From DATKFM01 sp963851215 (GTDB lineage: Bacteria; Pseudomonadota; Alphaproteobacteria; Dongiales; Dongiaceae), in contig CAWKOG010000017.1 of the NCBI GenBank assembly GCA_963851215.1, positions 496,001 to 560,000 on the forward strand: a stretch of 64,000 bases of DNA, read 5' to 3'. This document shows, in pieces, positions 27,833 to 39,079 of this stretch (position 1 is the stretch's first letter; each line of letters opens with the position of its first letter). The notes beneath the pieces were generated by a model. The model made no database searches. It had not been told where the DNA came from and worked only from the letters and a program-made list of their open reading frames with translations. The position numbers were made by a program, and so were the translations under genes.

Positions 27833-29316
27833 ATGAGCACCGTTAGCGCCCTGTTCGATGGTTTCGCCAATGCCGTGACGCTGGCCAATCTGGGCTGGGC
27901 CTTCCTGGGCGTGACGCTGGGCACTGCCATCGGCATTCTGCCGGGGATCGGGCCGGCGCTGACCATTGCGCTGCTGCTGCCGCTGACGGCGCATTTGGAT
28001 CCCGACGGGCGCCTTCATCATGTTCGCGGGACTTTACTACGGTGCCATGTATGGCAGTTCCACGACCTCGATCCTGCTAAACACGCCGGGGGAGAGCGGC
28101 TCCATCATCACGGCGATCGAAGGGAACCTGATGGCGCGGCAAGGCCGGGGCGCTGCGGCGCTGGCGACGGCGGCCATCGGCTCATTCGTTGCCGGCACCA
28201 TCGGCACGCTGTTGCTGACGTTCGTTGCGCCGTTCATGGTCAAGATGGCCATCAAGTTCAGCCCCGCCGCATATTTCTCGCTGATGATTCTGGCCTTCAC
28301 CACCGTCTCTGCCATGCTTGGCGCGTCGCTGCTGCGCGGCCTGATCGCCCTGTTCGTCGGAATCGGCATCGGTCTGGTGGGCACCGACAAGCTGACCGGC
28401 CAGGGCCGCTTCTTCATGGGATTTCCGGAGCTGCTGGGCGGCATCGATATCACCGTCGTCGCAGTCGGACTCTTCGCGGTAGGCGAGGCTCTTTATGTCG
28501 CCTCGCGGCCGGAGCTGCGCAATGCCGAGATCATGCCGGTCAAAGGTTCGCTGATGATGACGCGCGAGGAATGGCGTCGTTCCTGGAAGCCTTGGCTGCG
28601 CGGCACATTTCTCGGTTTTCCGTTCGGCGCGCTACCGGCCGGCGGCACGGAGATACCCGACCTTCCTCTCCTACTTCGCGGAGAAAAAACTGAGCCGCAA
28701 GCCGGAGGAGTTCGGCAAGGGTGCCATCGAAGGCGTGGCCGGGCCAGAGGCCGCGAATAACGCGGCGGTTGCCGGCGTGCTCGTGCCTCTACTGACACTG
28801 GGCCTACCCACATCGGCTACGGCGGCGATCCTGCTGGCGGCGTTCCAGCAATATGGGTTGCAACCGGGGCCGCAGCTGTTCACGAGCAACAGTGGTCTGG
28901 TCTGGACGCTGATCGCCAGCCTCTATATCGGCAACCTGATGCTGCTGGTGCTGAACCTGCCGCTGGTGGGCTTGTGGGTGCGGTTGCTCGCAATCCCGCA
29001 GCCGCTGCTCTATGGCGGCATCCTCGTCTTCGCGACGCTGGGCGTCTACAGTGTCAATAACAGCCCATTCGATCTGATCGTGCTCTATGTCGTGGGCGTG
29101 ATCGGCTATCTGATGCGGCGGTTCGAGTTTCCGGTGGCGCCCTGCATCATCGGCCTGATCCTGGGGCCTCTGGCGGAAGAGCATTTCCGACGCACAATGT
29201 CCATAACTCAGGGTGATGCCAGCGTGTTCTTCACCGATCCGCTGTCGGCCGTCATCCTGGCGCTCGCCGCCATTGCATTCTTCCTGCCGCTGGCGATCAA
29301 GCTGAAAAGGGCATGA
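27833..29316 (+). CDS. tctA: Tripartite tricarboxylate transporter large permease (frame interrupted twice)
   Basis: About 493 aa, the normal size of TctA, with 11-12 membrane helices. The family signature GTAIGILPGIGPALTIALLLP is at about residues 31-51, followed by FAGLYYGAMYGSSTTSILLN, NTPGESGSI and, near the middle, GPEAANNAAVAGVLVPLLTLGLPTSAT, which is the second repeat's binding loop. Breaks: +1 at CCC 28001-28003 (restores LDPTGAFIMFAG) and +1 at CCC 28656-28658 (restores GTEIPTFLSYFAEKKLS). Forms the channel of the preceding TctC/TctB system. Confidence 0.9.
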
Positions 29317-29320
29317 TCTG

Positions 29321-29338
29321 CTGACATTATGTTGTCAG
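29321..29338. promoter_or_regulatory. Inverted repeat CTGACA-N6-TGTCAG upstream of uvrB
   Basis: Perfect 6-bp arms with a 6-base spacer, four bases after the tctA stop. Half of it, TATGTTGTCA (29328-29337), recurs as TATATTGTCA at 29381-29390. It may be an operator for uvrB. It does not match the alphaproteobacterial LexA site GTTC-N7-GTTC. Confidence 0.4.
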
Positions 29339-29357
29339 TAGGCTGCGCCCGGCCCCA

Positions 29358-29386
29358 TTGGCCGACGCAGGGCAGGGCATTATATT
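29358..29386 (+). promoter_or_regulatory. Candidate uvrB promoter
   Basis: TTGGCC, 17 bases, then TATATT at 29381-29386. The ATG of uvrB begins 6 bases after the -10 element, so a transcript from it would have almost no leader. No ribosome-binding sequence is visible before the ATG, which fits. Confidence 0.4.
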
Positions 29387-29392
29387 GTCAGC

Positions 29393-31606
<2,214 letters not shown>

Positions 31607-31717
31607 GCACCCGCGAAGACCCCCTATCGCCTGTCTTCGCCTTGTGACAGAATAGCGCCACTTGCAGTCCCCGCTTGTTGGCGTTGAGGCAACTCCGTTT
31701 CCAGGAGGGAGGGACAG

Positions 31718-32331
31718 ATGGCTGACACATTCAGCCGCGAAGCAGTCGGCATATTTCACGACGAGAAAAGCCTGCGATCGGCGGCCGATTCGCTGATGAT
31801 CTCCGGCTTCGACCGCTCCTATCTCAGCCTGCTGGCGAGCGACAAGGCGGTCGATCAGAAACTCGGGCACCACTACGAACGGGTCGCCGAGCTGGAGGAC
31901 GATCCGGACGTTCCGACTCAAGCCTATGTTGGCAGCGACTCCCGCGTCGAAGGCCAGGCCGCTGTCATCGGCGGGCTGGTCTATGTCGGCGCCATTGCTT
32001 CCATCGGCGCTGTCGTTGCGTCAGGCGGGACGGCGACAATTGCGCTGATCGGCGCGATGGTTGCCGGCGGTGCCGGCGGCGGTGCACTCGGTGCCGTACT
32101 GGCGCGCTTCCTGAGCACGCAGCATGCGGCGCGGCTGGAGACGCAATTGCAACGGGGCGGCCTGCTGCTGTGGGTGCGTACGCCCGATGCTGAGCATGAA
32201 CAGCGCGCTATCGACATCCTCGACAGCATGGCGCCGAGGACGTGCATGTGCATACGCTGCCGGGGGAATCTGGAAAACGCACCGATGGCGTGTCCCACGA
32301 GCTGAGCTTCATGAATGCTCTAGGCATGTAG
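31718..32331 (+). CDS. YflT/general-stress-like glycine-zipper protein (frame interrupted once)
   Basis: About 204 aa. The N-terminal 40 residues (SREAVGIFHDEKSLRSAADSL then SGFDRSYLSLLAS) resemble the heat-induced general stress YflT domain. Two Gly/Ala-rich helices (VIGGLVYVGAIASIGAVV and LIGAMVAGGAGGGALGAVL) form a glycine-zipper hairpin likely in the membrane. The C-terminal domain contains GGLLLWVRTPDAEHEQRAIDILDS. At about 32226 one base seems to be missing: restoring it gives SHGAEDVHVHTLPGES and a stop at 32331, as related proteins end GAEDVHVH. Without that, the chain runs into an unrelated tail with several Cys and stops at 32305. Confidence 0.7.
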
Positions 32332-32370
32332 GGTGCCATAGGCGGCGGCTTACACCACCTGGAACGAATC

Positions 32371-33417
32371 TCAGCGCGAACCGAGGCGGTAGCTCCGCTT
32401 CTCCGGAACGAAGGCGCGGTTGGGGATGCGGTCGGGCGGCACGCCCGCCAGGACCTGCCGCACATCCGCGACCACTTCCAGCCGCTTGCGGTAGTACTGA
32501 TGACGGACGTCTGAGATATCCGGCTTGGTTTCGCAAACATCGCGGCAATCCACCAGCGTGATCTTGTGCGGCAGATTGGTCAGGGTGCGCGGCCCGGTGC
32601 TGCCCAGGCGGTCGGGATTGCCCTTGGTGGTATCGCTGATGATCAACGCCCTGTCGCTGCCGGAGTAGTAGACATGCACGGCCTCCGCCAGCTCCGGCAG
32701 CCGTGCCATCTTGTAGTCCAACTCGAGGGTATCGTTGTCCTCGTCAGCGGCCATCAGGAAGATGTTCTGGAATACGCGGGGCAAGGTGCGGTTCGGATAT
32801 TGGGCGATGATCTCCTGCAAGGCGTAGCGCAGGGTATAGTTGCCCATGCTGTGGGCGACCATATGAAGTTGCTGCCAGCAGAATTGCGACGGGCCGATGT
32901 CACGGAAGTATTCTAGCATCTTGAGGAAGGCTCGGGCGATGGCGATCGCCGAGGCCTTCGCGTCGGTGCGGTCTTCGTAATAGGAGACCTCCGGGATCAT
33001 TTCGCCATTGGCCGGCCAAGAGAACACCGCCACCTCCAGCGGCCGGCCGGCGGTGCCGTATTCCTGCTTGATCTGGGCGGCGCGGGTCAGCGCCGTGGTG
33101 AAATCGGATGCATAGCCGTGGATCAGCAGGAGCAAGTCGCTCTTTTGCGTCTTCATGTTCTGGCGCAATTCCTCGAAGATCTCCCGGCTGCCGAGCAAGG
33201 TCTTCTTGGACTTCGAAGCCGCGCCAGGAAGCTTTTCCGGCGCCAGATAAACCGACTTCACCTTGTATTCGCCGCCGGCCTTGGACGGTGGGTCCACTTC
33301 CGCCGAACCGAAGCGCAGATAATGCGGACCCTTGGCGTGAAATGCCGGGCCGAAGCTGGGCTTCGCGGCCGTCCCGGTCTCGCTGCGATTAGTGGCGTAA
33401 TAGACAGTGATGGCCAT
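32371..33417 (-). CDS. Alpha/beta hydrolase, DUF900 type
   Basis: 348 aa from an ATG at 33417 with GGGGGAG upstream. The MAITVYYATNR start is typical of DUF900 hydrolases. The nucleophile elbow is MVAHSMGNYTL (Ser), preceded by LLLIHGYASDF (oxyanion strand), with FSWPANGE in between. The catalytic acid is probably in the ADEDNDTLE segment and the His in the C-terminal third. Cytoplasmic, as no signal peptide is present. Members are esterases or lipases of unknown substrate. Divergent from the SDR gene. Confidence 0.8.
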   Translation of the reverse strand: MAITVYYATNRSETGTAAKPSFGPAFHAKGPHYLRFGSAEVDPPSKAGGEYKVKSVYLAPEKLPGAASKSKKTLLGSREIFEELRQNMKTQKSDLLLLIHGYASDFTTALTRAAQIKQEYGTAGRPLEVAVFSWPANGEMIPEVSYYEDRTDAKASAIAIARAFLKMLEYFRDIGPSQFCWQQLHMVAHSMGNYTLRYALQEIIAQYPNRTLPRVFQNIFLMAADEDNDTLELDYKMARLPELAEAVHVYYSGSDRALIISDTTKGNPDRLGSTGPRTLTNLPHKITLVDCRDVCETKPDISDVRHQYYRKRLEVVADVRQVLAGVPPDRIPNRAFVPEKRSYRLGSR

Positions 33418-33574
33418 TGCTATGGACTCCCCCTCGTCAATTGCAGCCCCCAGCGGATTTCTGCGATGGAAGTATTGAGCCGAAACCTGGGCCATGGCGA
33501 GGGCGCAAACAGTGACAAAATTCACATGGGGCGGCCAACTTGCCCGTGCCGGGCCGGCCTTGTAGCTTGCCGCC

Positions 33575-34321
33575 ATGGCACAGAACATTCTCATCACCGG
33601 CGGCGGCCGGGGTATCGGCGCAGCCATCGCGATCGCGGCAGCGCGCGCCGGTTATGACGTGGGACTCTCCTACAAGAGCGATAGCGGGCGCGCCGAGGCC
33701 GTCGTTACGGACATCAAGGCGCTCGGCCGCAAGGCCTTTGCGCTGCAGTCCGATGTGGCGCGGGAGGATGAGGTGGTCGCGCTGTTTGCCCGTGTCGACA
33801 AGGAACTGGGGCCGCTCAACGCGCTGGTGAACAATGCCGGCATTACCGGCCGCGCCGTGCGGGTGCAGGACGTCGATGCGGCGTCAGTCAATGATGTGAT
33901 GGCGGCCAATGTCACCGGTAGCTTCATCTGCGCCCGCGAAGCGGTCAAACGCATGTCGACCCGCCAGGGCGGCCGCGGCGGCGCCATCGTCAACATTTCC
34001 TCGGCCGCCTCGCGCCATGGCAGCCCCGGCGAATACATCCACTATGCCGCCTCCAAGGGCGCCATCGACACCTTCACCGTCGGCCTGGCCAAGGAAGTCG
34101 CCGACGACGGCATCCGCGTGAACGCCATCCGGCCCGGACTGATCGATACGGAAATTCATGCGTCATCGGGAATCCCCGACCGGGTGGCGCGCATCACGCC
34201 GACGATACCCTTGAAGCGCATCGGCCGGGCGGACGAAGTGGCGGCGGCCGTTCTCTGGCTGCTATCGGACGCCGCGTCCTATGTCACCGGCGCGATCCTG
34301 GATGTGTCGGGGGGACGGTAG
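33575..34321 (+). CDS. SDR family NAD(P)-dependent oxidoreductase
   Basis: 248 aa classical short-chain dehydrogenase. Cofactor motif TGGGRGIG at residues 8-15, NNAG near 87, catalytic Ser in NISSAASRHG, and Tyr/Lys in YAASKGAIDTF. The sequence SYKSDSGRAEAVV after beta-2 lacks an acidic residue at the ribose site, which suggests NADP(H). It resembles FabG-like reductases, but the position away from fatty-acid genes argues against the housekeeping FabG. It meets the DUF4166 gene convergently, 4 bases apart. Confidence 0.87.
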   Translation: MAQNILITGGGRGIGAAIAIAAARAGYDVGLSYKSDSGRAEAVVTDIKALGRKAFALQSDVAREDEVVALFARVDKELGPLNALVNNAGITGRAVRVQDVDAASVNDVMAANVTGSFICAREAVKRMSTRQGGRGGAIVNISSAASRHGSPGEYIHYAASKGAIDTFTVGLAKEVADDGIRVNAIRPGLIDTEIHASSGIPDRVARITPTIPLKRIGRADEVAAAVLWLLSDAASYVTGAILDVSGGR

Positions 34322-34325
34322 AGCC

Positions 34326-36005
34326 TCAACCAGCCGGCATCAGCCACCCGCGATAGCGCACGATCAGGCCTGTCAGCTTGTGGCCGATCTCGACATGGAA
34401 GCGAAATCGTCCATGTTCGACGAACTCATAGCTGTTGCCGACAGGCAAGAGGCTCGATGGCAGGGGAAGTCCTAGAAAGCTCCACCGCCGAGGCACCAGC
34501 CAGAGGCGATCTTCGGTCAACACCACGGCAAGACTGACGGCGAACGGTCCAAATCTCTCGACGATCAACCAATCGGAGCGGCCGTTACCCGCGCTTTGAA
34601 CACTGGCAAATGAGCGGCCGGCGAAGGTCCGCCGCCAAACTTCCTTTTCGCCGCGTCGCGTGAATTCGACCCGCACGGGAACGTCACGGCCGGGTTTTGG
34701 AAAGCCGATGAACGCCGCAATGGCACGGCCGAGGAGACCGTGACCGCGCTCGATCGTGGCGACACCTTCGGCCGCCAACCGATCGGTGAATCCGTGCATC
34801 GCCTGCAACGGTTGCGGCAATGACGTCCAGGCATCGCCGAGCAGTCGACGGTATAGTGGCATAGGCGGAGCGCTCCGCACCGCCTCCCGCACACCGTGGC
34901 TGATGGCGCGGCCATCGAAGAAGGGCTGGTAATCCGCGAGTTCCAGATCCGTCGCCGGCGAGCGCGCCCCAGATGCAGGCCGCCGGCCATCAAGGCAGCG
35001 CCTGATGATGGCCGCGGCCGCCATCGACGGAATGAAGGGGCCATCGTCGCCAGCGGCCAGCAGGTGCCAAGAGCGTTCCAGCCGCAGGCCGTCAAGGTTC
35101 GAGCCGGCGACTGCAACGAACATGCCGCCGCGATTCTCACCCCATGTCAGCAGGCTGTAGACGCGGTAGAACCACCCGGAAGATGGCGCCAGCGACGGGA
35201 GCAGGCGAAGCCGCACCAGCCACGCGAATGCATTGAACGCCCGATGCAGGATAGCGGGCACGGGTCCCGCCCCCATCCATACCGACGCGGCATCCGGCCA
35301 TAGGGCCGGCAGCACATGGAGATCCGGCACATCCACCAGCGAAAAGCGCCGGCTTTCGAGCGGCAAGCGGCCGGGCGGCGCGATCGTGTAGCGCATGCTC
35401 TCGGTCAGCGCATAGCCGACGACGCGGCGTCCGCCGCGAAGCAGGCTGACGGGCTTGCCGGCATACTCGGCAATGCCGCGCAGGACGTTCGGGCCGATGG
35501 CCTGCGGATTCGGCGATGGCGCAATGCCGCCCGTTATCGTCTCGATGCGCGTCATGTCTTTCGTCAACCGCCGCACCGCCGCTGCCGTGAGCATGGGAAA
35601 ACTGCTGGCGCCGGCGAGGATGAAAACACCGCGAGCTCGCGCCTCTGCATCGAATTGGCCAATGCCGCCGACAAAGCCGGCGCCGTCGGCGAGATCGAGA
35701 TAGTCGGCGCCAATCGCCAAGGCGGCCCTTACGACTCTGTAGGGATCGTCGCCATAGGCCTGGAACGGACCGCTGGCATCGACAATCAGGTTTGGCCTGA
35801 TCCGCGCGATCTGCGATTCGACATCGCCGTCCCGGTCGAACGCCAGCGGAAGTCTTTCGGCTCCTGCCGGCAGCCGCTCGCAGAATGCCAGAGCCGTTTC
35901 GAATGAGCGGCCCGCGACGAGAAGGGTCAAGCGGCGATCGCCGGCGAGCAGCTGCACGAGCCGCCCGCCGAAAGTGCCGTAACCGCCGATGACCAGGATT
36001 TTCAC
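34326..36005 (-). CDS. Saccharopine-dehydrogenase-like Rossmann protein with DUF4166
   Basis: 559 aa if translated from the GTG at 36005; a TTG at 36017 would add four residues. The N-terminal Rossmann domain begins VKILVIGGYGTFGG and continues with IVDASGPFQAYGDDPYRVV and YLDLADGAGFV, as in saccharopine dehydrogenase/trans-acting enoyl reductase proteins. Residues from about 370 form a DUF4166 domain (for example LPQPLQAMHGF and VRVEFTRRGEKEVWRRTF). The two domains are often fused or adjacent in alphaproteobacteria; the reaction is unknown. It is the last gene of the minus-strand unit headed by the GbsR-type regulator. Confidence 0.8.
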   Translation of the reverse strand: MKILVIGGYGTFGGRLVQLLAGDRRLTLLVAGRSFETALAFCERLPAGAERLPLAFDRDGDVESQIARIRPNLIVDASGPFQAYGDDPYRVVRAALAIGADYLDLADGAGFVGGIGQFDAEARARGVFILAGASSFPMLTAAAVRRLTKDMTRIETITGGIAPSPNPQAIGPNVLRGIAEYAGKPVSLLRGGRRVVGYALTESMRYTIAPPGRLPLESRRFSLVDVPDLHVLPALWPDAASVWMGAGPVPAILHRAFNAFAWLVRLRLLPSLAPSSGWFYRVYSLLTWGENRGGMFVAVAGSNLDGLRLERSWHLLAAGDDGPFIPSMAAAAIIRRCLDGRRPASGARSPATDLELADYQPFFDGRAISHGVREAVRSAPPMPLYRRLLGDAWTSLPQPLQAMHGFTDRLAAEGVATIERGHGLLGRAIAAFIGFPKPGRDVPVRVEFTRRGEKEVWRRTFAGRSFASVQSAGNGRSDWLIVERFGPFAVSLAVVLTEDRLWLVPRRWSFLGLPLPSSLLPVGNSYEFVEHGRFRFHVEIGHKLTGLIVRYRGWLMPAG

Positions 36006-36058
36006 GATATCAGCCAACTTTGCATGGCGCCGGACATTACGAGCCCCTGTCTTGCCGA

Positions 36059-36475
36059 CTAATATCGTGGTGTACCAGTGGCCACAGGCGCTTCCGCGAT
36101 GAACGCCGCTCCGGCCGCTTTGAACTCCGCCCGTTCGCGGGCGCGGCGGCGGAAGCGGGCGACCGCGGAGATGTTGAAGAAATGCATGACACCGAGAACC
36201 ACCAGCACGAGGCCCACTTTGGTGCTGAGATACTCCATCACTTCGGCAGCATTGACCGGTTGAGTGCCGTAGCGCAGCGCCAGCGTCACATAGCCGATGT
36301 TGATGAGATAAAAGCCGACGACCAGCAGATGGTTCACAGAGTCGGCGAGCGCTTCATTGCCGCCGAAGCTGTCGACCAGGAAGATGCGGCCGTTCTTGCT
36401 GAGGGTGCGGGCGACCCAGACCGTCAGGACGATGCTGATCGCGAGATAGAGCGAATAGGTGATGACCATGGTCAT
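36059..36475 (-). CDS. Three-helix inner-membrane protein, unknown
   Basis: 138 aa from an ATG at 36475, which has GGAG 8 bases upstream; an earlier ATG at 36511 overlaps the previous stop as ATGA and would add 12 residues. Three membrane segments: ITYSLYLAISIVLTVWVA, LLVVGFYLINIGYVTLAL and VGLVLVVLGVMHFFNI, followed by an Arg-rich tail facing the cytoplasm. I do not recognise a named family, though similar proteins appear beside DCC and DUF4166 genes in other genomes as I recall. Likely cotranscribed with both neighbours. Confidence 0.72.
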   Translation of the reverse strand: MTMVITYSLYLAISIVLTVWVARTLSKNGRIFLVDSFGGNEALADSVNHLLVVGFYLINIGYVTLALRYGTQPVNAAEVMEYLSTKVGLVLVVLGVMHFFNISAVARFRRRARERAEFKAAGAAFIAEAPVATGTPRY

Positions 36476-36507
36476 GATGGAGTCTCCATGAATTATCGGC
36501 AGCGCTT

Positions 36508-37077
36508 TCATGGCGCCGGGCAGAGGTTGGCGCCGCCGCAGGACTTGCCTTCTGTCGCCATGCGGCGGCGCAGGTCACGCACATAAATGATGCTGTACAG
36601 CCCATCGGCGATCTGCCGGACGCCCGGCAGTCCGACGATGATCCCGAGCCCGCGATATCCCGGCAGTTCGCGCCACAGCCGCGCGAAAGCCGCGGCGCCG
36701 CTCAGCAGGCGGCCGTCATCGGTCACCGCATAGAGTCGCACCACGGCCTCCGCCGGATCCACGTGCCAGCGGCGCAGCGCCCAGGGTGCCGCATAGGAGT
36801 CGGCCCAGGCGATCAGGCGCGAGCGGCCGGCACTGATCTTCTGGAAGCGGCTGACATGCTTGCGGCAAACCGGGCAGGCGCCGTTGTAGTAAATCGTCAG
36901 CGCCACATGGTCCCCTTCCGCCCCGGCGCCGGTGATCGGCGCCAAGTCGACAGAAGCCGCGGCACGAGGGGCGTCGTCACGGCCTCCGGTGGTGACTCCA
37001 GTCGCGATTGCCGTCATCGCCAGCCTGCCCGACCGGCGCTTGCGGCCATTGTCCCAACCGCGCAGGAACGCTTCCAT
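36508..37077 (-). CDS. DCC-family thiol-disulfide oxidoreductase (DUF393)
   Basis: 189 aa from an ATG at 37077 with GGAG upstream; an ATG at 37089 is also in frame. The DCC signature YYNGACPVCRKHVSRFQ contains the redox CxxC (Cys68, Cys71). The rest matches DUF393: WADSYAAPWALRRWHVD, VVRLYAVTDDGRLLSGAAAFARLW and the C-terminal YVRDLRRRMA. A low-complexity N-terminal extension of about 60 residues (Arg, Ala, Gly) is unusual. It is preceded by an operator-like palindrome at 37102-37119 and sits directly after the GbsR-type regulator gene. Confidence 0.85.
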   Translation of the reverse strand: MEAFLRGWDNGRKRRSGRLAMTAIATGVTTGGRDDAPRAAASVDLAPITGAGAEGDHVALTIYYNGACPVCRKHVSRFQKISAGRSRLIAWADSYAAPWALRRWHVDPAEAVVRLYAVTDDGRLLSGAAAFARLWRELPGYRGLGIIVGLPGVRQIADGLYSIIYVRDLRRRMATEGKSCGGANLCPAP

Positions 37078-37101
37078 GATCGTCTCCATTTCTATCTGTT
37101 A

Positions 37102-37119
37102 TTTCTGTACAATCAGAAA
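37102..37119. promoter_or_regulatory. Operator-like palindrome TTTCTG-N6-CAGAAA (site 1)
   Basis: Lies between the regulator's stop and the DCC start. Identical arms and spacing recur at 37696-37713 just upstream of the regulator itself. Two copies flanking a regulator gene suggest its own binding sites. Confidence 0.6.
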
Positions 37120-37149
37120 CAAATCGACAAAAAAATACCGTGCAGATTC

Positions 37150-37683
37150 CTACGCGACCTTGGCGACGAACTTCGCGACGCGCGCACCCATCTTTATCAG
37201 TGTGATCAGCGTGGATTTCGGCAGCGACTTGACCTGGTCGTACCAGCTGGTCATGCCTTCGAGGAAAAGCGTCATGGATTCGATGCGCGCCTTCACTTCC
37301 GGATCCGTCTTCGCATCCGATGCTGCTTCGGTCGCGCATTGCCGCAGCATGGCGATGGTCGGATCGATCTCGCGCCGCTTCCGCTCCTCGACGATGATGC
37401 GGCACATCTCCCAATTGTCCTTGATGCTCTCGAAATGATCCCTGCGGTCGCCGAGCACATGGGTGACGCGGATCAGGCCGAGGCTCTGCAGCTCGCGCAG
37501 GCTGGTGCTGACATTGGAGCGGGCGATGGACAAGGTGTCGGCGATCTCCTCTGCCGTCAGCGGCGCCGGCGAGAGATACAGCAGCGCGTGGGCCTGGGCG
37601 ATCGAGCGATTGACGCCCCAGCGCGTTCCCATCTCGCCCCAATGGAGGATGTAGCGTTCCATGACCGGTGTCAGTTTGATCAT
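37150..37683 (-). CDS. GbsR/MarR-type winged-helix regulator
   Basis: 177 aa from an ATG at 37683; a GTG three codons earlier is possible. The N-terminus (YILHWGEMGTRWGVNRSIAQAHALLYLSP) is the GbsR-family signature, followed by the winged helix (LTAEEIADTLSIARSNVSTSLRELQSLGLI, DNA-recognition helix about 55-75) and a C-terminal helical half ending FVAKVA. GbsR proteins are dimeric repressors, in some bacteria responding to choline or glycine betaine; here the neighbours are a DCC oxidoreductase and a DUF4166 protein instead. A palindrome with arms TTTCTG/CAGAAA lies 13 bases upstream, so autoregulation is likely. Confidence 0.88.
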   Translation of the reverse strand: MIKLTPVMERYILHWGEMGTRWGVNRSIAQAHALLYLSPAPLTAEEIADTLSIARSNVSTSLRELQSLGLIRVTHVLGDRRDHFESIKDNWEMCRIIVEERKRREIDPTIAMLRQCATEAASDAKTDPEVKARIESMTLFLEGMTSWYDQVKSLPKSTLITLIKMGARVAKFVAKVA

Positions 37684-37695
37684 TGTCTTCACAAA

Positions 37696-37713
37696 TTTCT
37701 GTTACAACAGAAA
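37696..37713. promoter_or_regulatory. Operator-like palindrome TTTCTG-N6-CAGAAA (site 2)
   Basis: The extended form ATTTCTGTT-AC-AACAGAAAT (37695-37714) is a perfect 9-bp inverted repeat immediately upstream of the GbsR-type regulator. It shares both arms and the 6-base spacing with site 1. Confidence 0.65.
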
Positions 37714-37935
37714 TGTATGACATCACGAGAAGGAAGTCAAGTTTCCTAAAAGCTGCATTATTTCCAATAGTTAAATGGCATAGGCCGTGCTAGCAGGCTT
37801 GTACGCCCTGCCAAACTTACGGTCCAGACGATCTATCCGGCGACGTTTCGGCCACCTCTACCCTCGCGGAAACGTGTGGTGTAGTGATGCAAGGCCGTGC
37901 CCATATTTATTCGCCGAAAGCGGAGGATGATCGAC

Positions 37936-38367
37936 ATGGACAGCAAGATATTGAAGAAACCCAATCCCGCCGATGCCGCCAAGTCGGATGCCGAGTGGCG
38001 CCAGAAACTGACGCCCGAGCAGTACCGCGTCACCCGCGAGCATGGCACTGAGCGGGCCTTCAGCGGCAAATACTGGGATAACCACGAAGACGGCATGTAC
38101 AAATGCGTCTGCTGCGGCGAGCCGCTGTTCGGTTCCAGCACCAAGTTCGAATCGGGAACAGGCTGGCCCAGCTTCTACCAACCGGCCGCCGCGGAATCCG
38201 TGGAAACCCATGAGGACCGCAGCTTCTTCATGCGCCGCACGGAAGTGCACTGCGCCAAATGCGCGGCGCATCTGGGACACGTCTTCCCCGACGGGCCGAA
38301 GCCCACAGGGCTGCGCTATTGCATCAACTCGGCGTCACTGGATTTCGAACCGAAGAAAGCCAAGTAG
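37936..38367 (+). CDS. msrB: Peptide-methionine (R)-S-oxide reductase MsrB
   Basis: 143 aa. Repairs the R form of methionine sulfoxide. Zinc ligands are Cys57/Cys60 (CVCC) and Cys106/Cys109 (CAKC); the catalytic Cys129 is in GLRYCINSAS; HLGHVFPDGP and GTGWPSF complete the active site. The ATG at 37936 has GGAGG nine bases upstream; the ATG at 37927 touches that site and is less likely. It is followed by a strong terminator, so it is probably monocistronic. Confidence 0.96.
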   Translation: MDSKILKKPNPADAAKSDAEWRQKLTPEQYRVTREHGTERAFSGKYWDNHEDGMYKCVCCGEPLFGSSTKFESGTGWPSFYQPAAAESVETHEDRSFFMRRTEVHCAKCAAHLGHVFPDGPKPTGLRYCINSASLDFEPKKAK

Positions 38368-38404
38368 CGGCTTGCGCGGCAGCGGGCGATAGATTCTCCT
38401 CCAA

Positions 38405-38431
38405 GGGCGGGCCACAGGGCTCGCCCTTTTT
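38405..38431 (+). terminator. Rho-independent terminator after msrB
   Basis: A 9-bp GC-rich stem (one wobble) with loop ACAG, followed by five T residues. Confidence 0.9.
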
Positions 38432-38459
38432 CATTCCAACGAAAGCCGGGATCGATTCC

Positions 38460-39029
38460 ATGAAGGTGCTTACCGTCTTCAGCCATCCGCGGCGCCAGTC
38501 GCTGAGCGGCGCTGTTCTCGACGCCTTCGCCGATGGCTTGCGCACGGCCGGCCATGAGGTGGAGATCGCCGACCTCCATGGCGAAGGCTTCGACCCCGTG
38601 ATGACCGAAGCGGACGAACCGGATTGGAACGACAGCCGGAAACGCTACAGCGACGCGGTGCTGCGGGAACAAGCGCGCATCGCGAGAAACGACGCCCTGG
38701 CCTTCGTGTTTCCCGTCTGGTGGTGGTCGCTGCCGGCCATGCTTAAAGGCTGGATCGACAGGGTCTGGAACAATGGCTGGGCCTATGGCGATATGAAACT
38801 GACCCATAATCGGGCCGTTATGCTGGCCTTGGCCGCGGGAAGCCAGCGCAGCTATGCGAAGAACAAGTATGACGCGGCTGTCGATGCGCAGGTCGTCCAT
38901 GGCATCATGCATTATTGCGGCATCGCGGACGCCCGCTTGCATATGTTGTATGACACTCTGGATGACGACGCGACGCGTGTTGCGCTGATTGCGCGAGCCC
39001 AAGAATTGGGTAAGACCTTTGGCGACTAG
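38460..39029 (+). CDS. NAD(P)H dehydrogenase (quinone)/flavodoxin-like oxidoreductase
   Basis: 189 aa, Flavodoxin_2 family (MdaB/NQO1-like). FMN/FAD phosphate-binding loop SHPRRQSLSGAV at residues 8-19, FPVWWWSLPAMLKGWIDRVW in the middle, and a C-terminal half matching quinone reductases. These soluble flavoenzymes reduce quinones with two electrons. Proximity to msrB fits oxidative stress but a terminator separates them. A start at 38460 (ATG) aligns with the family; the longer upstream frame does not. Confidence 0.87.
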   Translation: MKVLTVFSHPRRQSLSGAVLDAFADGLRTAGHEVEIADLHGEGFDPVMTEADEPDWNDSRKRYSDAVLREQARIARNDALAFVFPVWWWSLPAMLKGWIDRVWNNGWAYGDMKLTHNRAVMLALAAGSQRSYAKNKYDAAVDAQVVHGIMHYCGIADARLHMLYDTLDDDATRVALIARAQELGKTFGD

Positions 39030-39079
39030 CCGCCGGGGCAGCCTTGCCCTGGGCTGGTGCCTGTTCCATCTTGGCCCGC

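Noticed and set aside
32124..32561. Continuation of the stress protein in the third frame
   Set aside because: It is Arg/Cys-rich nonsense. The GAEDVHVH ending in the -1 frame matches the family.
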